Below, one piece after another: positions 1 through 5,921 of a stretch of 5,921 bases of DNA. Numbering within the stretch: position 1 is the first letter of the stretch; each line of letters begins with the position of its first letter. A program made the position numbers and the translations under genes. Source of the DNA: Clostridia bacterium (lineage in GTDB: Bacteria > Bacillota > Clostridia > Oscillospirales > CAG-272). A model generated the notes under the pieces. That model saw only the letters and a program-made list of their open reading frames with translations. It ran no database searches and had not been told where the DNA came from. The stretch spans positions 1 to 5,921 of the forward strand of contig JAFTKV010000182.1 of the NCBI GenBank assembly GCA_017453085.1, in the 5' to 3' direction.

Positions 1-108
1 TAGTTACGGGAGGCTCAGTAGTTACGGGAGGCTCGGTAGTTTCGGGAGGCTCGGTAGTCACGGGAGGCTCGGTGGTCACGGGAGGCTCGGTAGTTTCGGG
101 AGGCTCCT
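1..108 (-). repeat. Six tandem 18-bp units encoding the PP(V/E)TTE linker
   Basis: Six contiguous 18-bp units fill 1-108 exactly (1-18, 19-36, 37-54, 55-72, 73-90, 91-108). They share the core CGGGAGGCTC on the plus strand and differ at only a few positions. Read on the minus strand they encode a hexapeptide of the form PP(V/E)TTE, a flexible, possibly glycosylated linker. Because the unit is a multiple of three, gain or loss of units would change linker length without a frameshift. The array reaches the window edge, so its true copy number is unknown. Confidence 0.95.
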
Positions 109-1183
109 CTTCGGTGGGTGTCAGCTTGATGTAATCCAGCACTACGGTAGGAGTCTTAGGATTTGCCGCAGGCTCGGCTACCACAAAGGTCACGGTATTA
201 TTTCCTTCGGTCAGAGCTACCTTACCAACAACGACCGAAATCACCTGGTTATCGGGGCTCGTACCCACTACGTGATCGGGGTTGGCATCCTGGGAACGCA
301 TCGACACGGGCTCACCCAGATCGGTGCCGTTCACCTGCACCTGCACGGTGGCATGATAAGTCTCGTTATAGCGGAAAGCGAACTCAAGGCTATAGGTGCC
401 TGCAGTCTTGACGTCTGCAACATACTCGATCTTACTGCCTGCAACCGCTTTCGCATTGGAAAATACCGCACAAGCGTGCAGGCTACCGTCTTGGTTGGTC
501 ACATTAGCGGTTTTGGACATCGTCCAAGCAGTACCGTCTGCATAAGTACCGGTATAATCGGCAGTTTCGCACTCCAGCAGGATCTCGCCGCTCTCTTCGG
601 AAGGCATAGCGGTGAAGCTGATAAAGTCAATTACCAGCTGTGTCTTGTTGACATCTGCCGCAAGTCCTACGATCTCTACAGTTACGGTGTTCTGACCTTT
701 GGAAAGCTCCGCTTCACCGACGAGGGCAGTCACTACCTGATTGTCATCAGAACCGACTGCGACGTCACCTGCAGTCGACAGAGGCTCGCCCACAGCAGTA
801 CCGTTTACCGACAGCTGAACGGTGGAGTAGTAGTTATCGTTCAGTCGGTATGCCATTGCAACGCTGTACACGCCTGCCCGGTCGGCATTCACGGTGTACT
901 CAATCTTGTCACCAAGCTCCGGCAGAGTAGCGGTGCTGGTTTTGTTGTAGGAGAAAAAGGCACAGGCATGCACGCTGTTGTCCTTGTTCTTCACGTCACC
1001 GGTTTTCAGCATCTCCAGCGCACCGCCGCCCGCTTTGGTGGCGGTAAACTCGGCAGACTCGCATTCGATTTTGATCTCCGTGCTCTCTTCTGCCGACGCT
1101 ACCGTGCCGATGGCCGTCATCGCCAGCACACAGCCTGCGATGGACAGAATCGCAATTGCTTTTTTCATCATGTGTTTCATCAT
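1..1183 (-). CDS. Secreted protein with two CBM6/35-like modules and PPVTTE linker (3' partial)
   Basis: This reading frame is open from an ATG at 1183 to the left edge, giving 394 visible residues with no stop. The ATG sits 7 nt after AAAGGAA; further ATGs at 1180, 1171 and 1168 are possible but less well spaced. Residues 1-31 form a signal peptide (MMKHMMKK, a hydrophobic core, then VASA before EES). Two related beta-sandwich modules follow, about residues 35-192 and 199-355. Each opens with an E-C-E-(S/T)-A motif (E40/E42 and E204/E206) and closes with a hydrophobic strand carrying Asp (D186, D350), the pattern of the structural calcium site in CBM6/CBM35 folds. From about residue 357 a Pro/Thr/Glu linker of PP(V/E)TTE repeats runs off the edge. 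No catalytic domain is visible. The protein is probably exported and binds polysaccharide; the missing C-terminus could hold an enzyme, more modules or a wall anchor. It lies 84 bp after the beta-helix hydrolase gene and is probably co-transcribed with it. The CBM family and ligand are inferred. Confidence 0.9.
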   Translation of the reverse strand, partial: MMKHMMKKAIAILSIAGCVLAMTAIGTVASAEESTEIKIECESAEFTATKAGGGALEMLKTGDVKNKDNSVHACAFFSYNKTSTATLPELGDKIEYTVNADRAGVYSVAMAYRLNDNYYSTVQLSVNGTAVGEPLSTAGDVAVGSDDNQVVTALVGEAELSKGQNTVTVEIVGLAADVNKTQLVIDFISFTAMPSEESGEILLECETADYTGTYADGTAWTMSKTANVTNQDGSLHACAVFSNAKAVAGSKIEYVADVKTAGTYSLEFAFRYNETYHATVQVQVNGTDLGEPVSMRSQDANPDHVVGTSPDNQVISVVVGKVALTEGNNTVTFVVAEPAANPKTPTVVLDYIKLTPTEEEPPETTEPPVTTEPPVTTEPPETTEPPVTTEPPVT

Positions 1184-1190
1184 ATGTATA

Positions 1191-1197
1191 TTCCTTT
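1191..1197 (-). promoter_or_regulatory. Ribosome binding site deciding the ATG at 1183
   Basis: The minus strand reads AAAGGAA, then 7 nt (TATACAT), then the ATG at 1183. This spacing favours the first of two adjacent ATG codons over the second (1180) and over the later ATGs at 1171 and 1168. Confidence 0.75.
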
Positions 1198-1221
1198 CTT
1201 ATTTCTTCGGTAAAGCCCTGT

Positions 1222-1254
1222 GCGATAATCGCCGCAGAGAGCAACGATTACCGC
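1222..1254 (-). other. Intercistronic stem-loop between hydrolase gene and CBM gene
   Basis: In the minus-strand RNA the 33 nt fold into a 14-bp stem (GCGGUAAUCGUUGC with GCGGCGAUUAUCGC) and a UCUCU loop. All 14 positions pair, three of them as G-U wobbles. In plus-strand RNA those three become A-C mismatches, so the hairpin is best formed in the direction of the genes. It starts 13 nt after the TAA of the hydrolase gene and ends about 24 nt before the next ribosome binding site. It is followed by ACAGGGCUUUACC rather than a U-run, so it is not a standard intrinsic terminator. It may stabilise the upstream message, direct processing or tune expression of the downstream gene; this role is inferred. 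Confidence 0.7.
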
Positions 1255-1267
1255 CAAATTATGCTAT

Positions 1268-4200
1268 TTACCGTTTTTTCTTTTTCAAAATCAGCCAAAC
1301 TGCCGCTCCCGCAAGCAAAGCTCCGCCTGCGATGGCAGCCCAAAGCAGTCCATTGCCATGGGGCTTTGTGCCGTCCTCATCGCTATGATCGGGTGTAGCA
1401 GGGGGGTTCGCAGGTGCCTGCGGCTGATCGGCACCGCCGTTCCCATCTTCGGTTGTGGGCACGTCCGGTTTATCCTCGGTTTTGGGTTCATCGGGATCGG
1501 TCACGGGCTCATCCGGTCCATCGGTAATGGGAATATCCGGCTCATCGGTGTTTTCCATTCGGATATTCGTAGCAAACTCGTTGGTGTGAAGCGGAGGCTT
1601 CAGCTCGTCCAGCGTCTCTGCTCGCACGCCGTCGTAATAGATGTTGGAGAACAGCACACCGTCTACGCCGCTCTCTGCATCATAACCGTGGATCTCGGTG
1701 ATGTTTTTGCCCTCTGCGCCCTTGTAGACGTAGATGTTTTTCACCGTTACGTTCTTCACGTTGGCGTTGCCTCTGCCGTTGGGCTGGGTGTAGATCATAA
1801 ACCAGCCGTCGTGGAGCACCAGATCGTTGAGCACTACCTTTTCCACATAGCAGTTCTCAAATACCGAATCGTACACAATTCCTGCACCAGACAGGCAATG
1901 GATGCCCAGTCCCACGCCGGAATAGACCACGATGTTGTTGCGGAAGACTACGCTGTAATGGTTCTGATCGGTTCCCTGCCCGATCTTGAAGCCGAAGCAA
2001 CGGGTGTATGCCAGACAGTCCTCGAACAGTATATTATCGTTATACTCGGGATCGCCCGGCCAGTTCATGGTGATGCCTACCTTTACAGGCCAAGTCTTGG
2101 CGGAGAAAGCATCGTCCAGCGAATACCCGGCGCAATTTTTCACCACAACGTCCTGACATTCGCAAATATCGATGGCATCGTCCTCACCCATGTTCAGCCG
2201 CTGATAGATCTTCAGCCAGCTGAACTCCATGTGGTCGCTTCTCACCGCCACCACCGACCAGCAGCCTGCCTCGCGGATGGTAATGCCCTCGCAGGTAAAG
2301 TAGGAGCAGGCGATAGGAATGATGGTATTACTGCCCAGCGATGCACTCTGCCAGAAATCCACGCCTCTGGAGTCTACCGTTCCTCTGCCACCGATTTTGA
2401 TATCGTAGGAGCCGATCACTTGGCCGTCCTTTTCTTCAAAAGCGGTAGTGATCCACCAGGTATAATCAAGACCCGTAGTACCGTCGGGGTTTTTCATCGA
2501 CGTTTTACAGCCGTTTACGCTGAGGATGGATTTGTCCTTAGCGATCCGCAGGGCAGCTCCCGGTTCCAGATACAGATAGGTATTGGAGCCAAGCACCATA
2601 TTGCCAACGTAATAAACGCCTGCAGGGACATAGACCACACCGTTCTTGTGCCCCTTTACACTACCGTAAGCAGAGGCATCATCCAGCGCTTTCTGGATAG
2701 CGGCGGTCCGCTGGGCGTCGGTCATGGATGCGGTGACCGAGTAGGGTTCCATGGTGATATTGAAGATCCCTTCCCCTTCGCTTTCGGGGACGTCGGTCTG
2801 CATAGGATCTGCCGCAATCACCAGATTCTTGCCGTTGATACAGAAATTATAGATATAGTTTTCACCGAGGGTTGCCGTCACCGTTTTATTCTGGAAGGAG
2901 CATTCGTCCACGATGTGCTGGGGACTGGCAACTGCGCTTGTGACTCTCGTAGTATACTCGATCTCCACAGTGATAGCCCCCTTTGAGGGATCGTAGTCGA
3001 AGGAGGCGTATTCATAATCGCCGCCCACCGAGGTCACGGGAACGCTGACGCCGTCCACCTTCAGCTTGAACACGTTGGAAGCCGAATAACACTTTGCCAA
3101 CTCGTACACGGTGATTTTGTCGGTGGTTTTGGGCGTCTCTTTTACCCCTGCGTAGATATCCAGCATTCCTTCGGGCACCGTAACGGTAACGGGCGTACTG
3201 TTTTCCTTGCTTGCTGGCTTGGGACGCTGGGCGTCCTTTTCAGTAAAGACCAGCTTGGATTCGTCCACAGTCTCGCCCAGTCGGATATAGTCAATGGTGA
3301 TGGCGTCGTTATTCAAACCGCCCTCGATCATCTTGAAGGTCACGGTATTCTCACCTTTCTTAAACTGTGCGTTTCCCATAACGATCTCTCGCACCACGTC
3401 CTCGGTGTTCCAGATCCCGCCCACCTTGTGAGCGGCGTTCAGCGAAACGTCACCGCCGATCTGCTTGCCGTTGACCAGCACCTGTACGGTGGAATAACTG
3501 TAAGAATTCGGACGGAATGACCATACAACAGCGTAACTGCCCGCCTCTTTCACATTGAGCTTATAGTCAACCGTGCCGCCAACACCGCCGCTTCTGAAAT
3601 AGGTAAGTGCCCCCGAAACGTTGGATGCACCGCCTAAATTCAGCGACCACGCCCACTTGCTTTCTTTATTCACCGAGGTGGTCATTCCGCTCGAATCGGT
3701 GACGGTAAAGGGCGTGCTTTCCGCCTCGAAAAACAGTCCGTCCGACTCGGGGGCGGGATCATCTCCCGTATCGGGTTCAATGGGATCGGAGAGGGTGAAG
3801 CTGTCCAGCACCACCGTATAACTGGTGGGCTTTGGGGTGGAGTCTACTACCTGAAACGTCACGGTATTCGCTCCCTTCTGTAGTTCAGCATTGCCTACAT
3901 CCACCGAGATCACTCGGCTGTCCATGTTCTTTCCCACTACATAATCGGAAACCGCATCCTGCGACCGCATGGAAATGGATTTCCCTACGTCCACACCGTT
4001 GATTTGCACCTGTACTTTGGCAAAATAGGTTTCATTATATCGGAAGGCAAGGCGGAATCCGTACACCCCTGCAGTCCCCATCTCAACCGTGTACTGAATC
4101 CGGCTTCCCACGTCGCCACCGGTAAAAACGATTCCTTGGGTATCTTTACCGTCATAGGTCTTCAACGCAGAGGATGCGCTTTTGGGCTTCCACTCGTTTC

Positions 4201-4351
4201 CATCGGATTTGGTTGCGGTATAGGTTGCACTTTCGCATTCCACCGTCACAGATTTCGCACCGGAGGATGCGGTTGAACTCATTCCTGCGACAGACAGTAG
4301 AAAACTACCGGTCAATGCCCACGCAAGCACTTTTCGAAAAACATTGTTCAT
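1268..4351 (-). CDS. Secreted, membrane-anchored beta-helix glycoside hydrolase with two CBM6/35-like modules
   Basis: This 1027-residue protein starts at the ATG at 4351, with GGAG 6 nt upstream; the frame stays open upstream, but an in-frame ATG at 4363 overlaps that GGAG and a TTG at 4438 lacks support. Residues 1 to about 30 are a signal peptide. CBM6/35-like modules cover about 34-188 (E38, E40, D183) and 205-360 (E209, E211, D354). Residues about 385-525 are beta-rich and unassigned. About 540-930 is a right-handed parallel beta-helix of the pectate-lyase/GH28/GH49/GH87 type: AIQKALDDA, VVYVPAGVYYVG and NTYLYLEPGAAL at its entry, then DAID (D725) and LDD (D746, D747). The 21/22-residue spacing matches the three catalytic aspartates of GH28 polygalacturonases, but the GH28 histidine position reads Phe (F786, CFGFKIG) and no R-x-K is evident, so the exact family is uncertain. 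An acidic Pro/Thr linker (about 934-999), a transmembrane helix (about 1001-1022) and KKKKR end it. The likely role is cleavage of an extracellular polysaccharide at the cell surface; substrate unknown. Confidence 0.95.
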   Translation of the reverse strand: MNNVFRKVLAWALTGSFLLSVAGMSSTASSGAKSVTVECESATYTATKSDGNEWKPKSASSALKTYDGKDTQGIVFTGGDVGSRIQYTVEMGTAGVYGFRLAFRYNETYFAKVQVQINGVDVGKSISMRSQDAVSDYVVGKNMDSRVISVDVGNAELQKGANTVTFQVVDSTPKPTSYTVVLDSFTLSDPIEPDTGDDPAPESDGLFFEAESTPFTVTDSSGMTTSVNKESKWAWSLNLGGASNVSGALTYFRSGGVGGTVDYKLNVKEAGSYAVVWSFRPNSYSYSTVQVLVNGKQIGGDVSLNAAHKVGGIWNTEDVVREIVMGNAQFKKGENTVTFKMIEGGLNNDAITIDYIRLGETVDESKLVFTEKDAQRPKPASKENSTPVTVTVPEGMLDIYAGVKETPKTTDKITVYELAKCYSASNVFKLKVDGVSVPVTSVGGDYEYASFDYDPSKGAITVEIEYTTRVTSAVASPQHIVDECSFQNKTVTATLGENYIYNFCINGKNLVIAADPMQTDVPESEGEGIFNITMEPYSVTASMTDAQRTAAIQKALDDASAYGSVKGHKNGVVYVPAGVYYVGNMVLGSNTYLYLEPGAALRIAKDKSILSVNGCKTSMKNPDGTTGLDYTWWITTAFEEKDGQVIGSYDIKIGGRGTVDSRGVDFWQSASLGSNTIIPIACSYFTCEGITIREAGCWSVVAVRSDHMEFSWLKIYQRLNMGEDDAIDICECQDVVVKNCAGYSLDDAFSAKTWPVKVGITMNWPGDPEYNDNILFEDCLAYTRCFGFKIGQGTDQNHYSVVFRNNIVVYSGVGLGIHCLSGAGIVYDSVFENCYVEKVVLNDLVLHDGWFMIYTQPNGRGNANVKNVTVKNIYVYKGAEGKNITEIHGYDAESGVDGVLFSNIYYDGVRAETLDELKPPLHTNEFATNIRMENTDEPDIPITDGPDEPVTDPDEPKTEDKPDVPTTEDGNGGADQPQAPANPPATPDHSDEDGTKPHGNGLLWAAIAGGALLAGAAVWLILKKKKR

Positions 4352-4357
4352 CGTTTT

Positions 4358-4361
4358 CTCC
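4358..4361 (-). promoter_or_regulatory. Ribosome binding site deciding the ATG at 4351
   Basis: The minus strand reads GGAG, then AAAACG, then ATG. The GGAG overlaps an earlier in-frame ATG (4363), which argues that translation begins at 4351. Only this start places a basic residue pair just ahead of the hydrophobic core, as expected for a signal peptide. Confidence 0.8.
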
Positions 4362-4456
4362 ATTCGGTTTACCATAATCGATAGCGAATCATCCCCATAA
4401 CACGCAGGCAAAAAATCCGCTTCGACTTTTATCACCAATTGTACACTCTATTAATA

Positions 4457-4484
4457 ATTATACCAGAAATACAAAGACTGTCAA
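4457..4484 (-). promoter_or_regulatory. Sigma-70/SigA-type promoter for the hydrolase gene
   Basis: On the minus strand a perfect -35 TTGACA (4484-4479) is followed by a 16-bp spacer and a perfect -10 TATAAT (4462-4457), with an extended -10 TG (TGGTATAAT). Predicted transcription start is near 4450, giving a leader of about 100 nt before the ATG at 4351. The match is strong enough to suggest high basal activity, so any control would probably need a repressor or a leader mechanism. It would drive the hydrolase gene and, by read-through, the downstream CBM gene. Confidence 0.85.
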
Positions 4485-4544
4485 TATCGGTTTCTTGGTT
4501 GTTACTATACTATTCTTGGCTTTTTGCATAATAAGAAATTCCGC

Positions 4545-4555
4545 TCACAGTGTGA
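4545..4555. promoter_or_regulatory. Candidate operator palindrome TCACAGTGTGA
   Basis: A perfect 5-1-5 palindrome centred about 100 bp upstream of the predicted transcription start of the hydrolase gene. The position would suit an upstream activator site. The half-site order is the reverse of a Crp site, and no regulator is encoded in the window, so this is only a candidate. Confidence 0.25.
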
Positions 4556-4666
4556 ATCTGTATACTATCTATAGATTTATTGCCACAGCATCCCAAGATA
4601 TTCCGATCTACACGCCCGAAATCATCGGCAGAACATCAGCGCACTTTGCTTTCGATCAGATATAGA

Positions 4667-4712
4667 AAGAATCAGCACTCCAAAAGCAAACACTTTTGGG
4701 GTGCTGATTCTT
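4667..4712 (-). terminator. Intrinsic terminator after the CBM9/discoidin surface-protein gene
   Basis: Two 20-nt arms (4667-4686 and 4693-4712) are complementary at 19 positions around a 6-nt loop; the remaining pair (4679/4700) is A-C in minus-strand RNA and U-G in plus-strand RNA. On the minus strand the hairpin starts 46 nt after the TAA at 4759, is preceded by AAAT and ends in GATTCTTTCTATAT, a broken U-tract. It probably ends transcription of the upstream gene and insulates the hydrolase promoter. The U-tract is imperfect, so efficiency is uncertain. Confidence 0.8.
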
Positions 4713-4758
4713 ATTTAGAGACGTTCCGTTTCCGATTGAACGGATCAGCATAGAACCG

Positions 4759-5921
4759 TTATCTCGTCGTTCTCTTTTTGCCTAAAACCACTGCTGCGCC
4801 TGCGCAAACACTTGCCACTGCTGCCAAACCGATCACAGAATCGCCGGTTGCGGGAGGATTTTCGGTTTCGGGAGGAGTCACAGGCTCTTCGGTTTCGGGA
4901 GTCTGATTGGCACCGTAGCCGAACACTTCAATCTCGGAGCAGGATGCGTGACCTGCAAGTGAGTTGTTCGCGCCTACTACACGGATCTTGGAGCAGGTCA
5001 CGGTTTCTTCCAAGGTGAAGAAGTAATGCTCGTAAGGCAGACCCTGCGCGTCACGGTTGTCGCCGGGATATGCGGGAGAGATCTCACAATCGGCATCTAC
5101 CCACTCGCCGTTGACATAGCACTGGAGCTTGGGAGAAGAGCCGAACCAGCCGCCGTCATTCCAATGGCCGCCTTCCCAGAAGAGAACCTGCTTCACGTCG
5201 TATTCTGCGCCAAAGTCCACGCCGAACCATACGCCCAGATCGTCGGTGTAGGTAGCCTGCCAGGTGTCAACATTCTCAAAGCCGTAGTCGGTCTTGACGC
5301 CGTCCACGATCACGGAAACGTCCTTGCCCTCGGCATTGGTGATAGCGGTAAAGTTTGCACCCAGCTCCTTCAGATTGGTGCCCTGGATCAGACCGTTGTA
5401 GCCGTCAGTCTCAGCAGGCTTTGCACCCAGACGAACGGTACCCAGAACGTCCGCACGGCGAAACGCATCGCTGTGGCCAACCCACATCATCTGATCCATA
5501 CGAACCTTTTCTTCCACGCCGCCGTCGCAGGCCCAGATATCAAAGCCGAAGCAAGCGCCTTCCACTGCCTCGAAATCGGAATGCAAACCGAAATCCAGCG
5601 CATATTCCACGGTATAACCGGTATCGGTTACCACAACCGCATAATCAACGAAATCAGTGCCGCGGATCTTGTGGAACGCAAAGTAACCTCTGGCGTTCAC
5701 GTCAATGTAGAAGTCATTCTTATCGTATGCATCAACTGTCCTTTCATAACCCAGGTCAAAGAAGGACTGCAGGGTGTTTCTGGTCCAGTAATCCCACTGA
5801 CCGGTCTGTTCCTGTTCAGCAGAACCAATGGTAGAGTCGGTCACGTCTGCATAGACGTAGATACTGGTGTCGTCATACATGATCTTCCAAGTCAGCGCAA
5901 TATCGGTCACCGTGCCGCCCA
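4759..5921 (-). CDS. Surface protein with CBM9-like and F5/8 type C domains and sortase-type anchor (5' partial)
   Basis: The frame is open to the right edge, so this is the C-terminal 386 residues of a longer protein; the GTG at 5910 is not a convincing start, because coding sequence (GGT) continues upstream and no signal peptide is present. Visible residues 1 to about 168 resemble a CBM9/DOMON-like domain: WKIMYDDTSIYVYADVTD, a Phe-Asp strand (SFFDLG), GYTVEYALDF, GFDIWACDGG and a closing VLGTVRLG. About 180-335 is an F5/8 type C (discoidin, CBM32-like) domain: TWQATY, GVWFGVDFG, VKQVLFWEGGHW, KIRVVGANN and the closing CSEIEVFG. A short Pro/Glu/Thr linker leads to NPPATGD, a hydrophobic helix and KKRTTR, the layout of a sortase signal in which the usual Leu of LPxTG is replaced. 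The protein is probably wall-anchored and binds glycans; an enzyme domain may lie in the missing N-terminal part. It is separated from the next gene by a terminator and a new promoter. Confidence 0.93.
   Translation of the reverse strand, partial: GGTVTDIALTWKIMYDDTSIYVYADVTDSTIGSAEQEQTGQWDYWTRNTLQSFFDLGYERTVDAYDKNDFYIDVNARGYFAFHKIRGTDFVDYAVVVTDTGYTVEYALDFGLHSDFEAVEGACFGFDIWACDGGVEEKVRMDQMMWVGHSDAFRRADVLGTVRLGAKPAETDGYNGLIQGTNLKELGANFTAITNAEGKDVSVIVDGVKTDYGFENVDTWQATYTDDLGVWFGVDFGAEYDVKQVLFWEGGHWNDGGWFGSSPKLQCYVNGEWVDADCEISPAYPGDNRDAQGLPYEHYFFTLEETVTCSKIRVVGANNSLAGHASCSEIEVFGYGANQTPETEEPVTPPETENPPATGDSVIGLAAVASVCAGAAVVLGKKRTTR

Larger units (their letters stand above)
4352..4758. other. Intergenic region between hydrolase gene and upstream surface-protein gene
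   Basis: About 400 bp without a credible gene on either strand. Its right part holds the terminator hairpin of the upstream gene (4667-4712). Its left part holds the hydrolase promoter, an untranslated leader of about 100 nt and the ribosome binding site. Between them, 4485-4666 is AT-rich with two short perfect palindromes, TCACAGTGTGA (4545-4555) and ATCTATAGAT (4567-4576), and an 8-bp direct repeat TATACTAT (4506-4513 and 4561-4568). I see no known riboswitch fold in the leader. Confidence 0.8.

Noticed and set aside
1..108. The 18-bp repeats as a CRISPR-like array
   Set aside because: The units are contiguous with no spacers and keep an open reading frame that encodes a regular hexapeptide.
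1130..1141. A lipobox-like I-A-G-C at residues 15-18 of the left protein
   Set aside because: The hydrophobic core continues after the Cys (VLAMTAIG) to a better signal peptidase I site, VASA before EES. A lipoprotein is less likely, though not excluded.
272..1213. A 313-codon open frame on the plus strand opposite the left gene
   Set aside because: The minus strand carries a signal peptide and two recognisable CBM-like modules with a good ribosome binding site. The plus-strand product shows no domain.
996..1244. An 82-codon minus-strand frame overlapping the start of the left gene
   Set aside because: It lies out of frame with the ATG at 1183 and gives a charged, motif-free product. The frame starting at 1183 has the ribosome binding site and signal peptide.
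1222..1254. The hairpin as an intrinsic terminator of the hydrolase gene
   Set aside because: No U-tract follows the stem on the minus strand, and the next gene begins 39 nt later with no visible promoter of its own.
1358..2986. A 542-codon open frame on the plus strand, antisense to the hydrolase
   Set aside because: It is a codon-bias shadow: no ribosome binding site, signal or recognisable domain, and composition rich in His, Ile and Val without motifs. The minus-strand frame encodes a clear multidomain protein over the same bases.
4352..4438. A longer N-terminus for the hydrolase, from TTG at 4438 or ATG at 4363
   Set aside because: The TTG lies only about 12 nt after the predicted transcription start and puts 29 residues before the signal peptide. 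The ATG at 4363 overlaps the GGAG that serves the ATG at 4351.
4545..4555. TCACAGTGTGA as a Crp-type site
   Set aside because: Crp sites have TGTGA before TCACA with a 6-bp gap; here the order is reversed with a 1-bp centre.

Overview
This window looks like part of a carbohydrate-degradation locus from a Gram-positive, probably gut- or rumen-type anaerobic member of the Clostridia (Ruminococcaceae/Oscillospiraceae-like). The grounds are large secreted multidomain proteins with carbohydrate-binding modules, acidic Pro/Thr/Glu linkers, a sortase-type C-terminus of the variant form NPPATGD, strong AGGAG-like ribosome binding sites, and moderate GC in genes with AT-rich intergenic DNA. The taxon is inference; there is no rRNA or other marker gene here.

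All three genes lie on the minus strand, so transcription runs right to left. From the right edge: (C) 5921-4759, the C-terminal 386 residues of a surface protein with a CBM9-like domain, an F5/8 type C (discoidin/CBM32-like) domain and a sortase-type anchor. Its 5' end is outside the window. A 20-bp-stem hairpin at 4667-4712 is its likely terminator. The AT-rich intergenic region then carries a near-perfect promoter (TTGACA, 16 bp, extended -10 TGGTATAAT). (B) 4351-1268 encodes a 1027-residue secreted enzyme: signal peptide, two CBM6/35-like modules, an unassigned beta-rich segment, a right-handed parallel beta-helix glycoside hydrolase domain of the GH28/GH49/GH87 type, an acidic linker, a transmembrane helix and a KKKKR tail. 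An 84-bp gap follows, holding a 14-bp stem-loop with no U-tract. (A) 1183 to beyond position 1 encodes a secreted protein with two CBM6/35-like modules and a PPVTTE hexapeptide linker encoded by 18-bp tandem repeats; its 3' end is outside the window.

B and A are probably one transcription unit: short gap, no promoter seen between them, and closely related binding modules. The likely picture is a surface-bound polysaccharide hydrolase (B) working beside binding or adhesion proteins (A and C). The substrate cannot be read from the sequence; alpha-glucans or pectin-like polymers are the natural candidates for this fold.

I see no mobile element, CRISPR array, tRNA or rRNA. I did not find a clearly new biological system. 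The most interesting points are a beta-helix active site that keeps the three GH28 aspartates but lacks the GH28 histidine and Arg-x-Lys signature, the strand-specific intercistronic hairpin, and the degenerate NPPATPD echo of the sortase motif in gene B.
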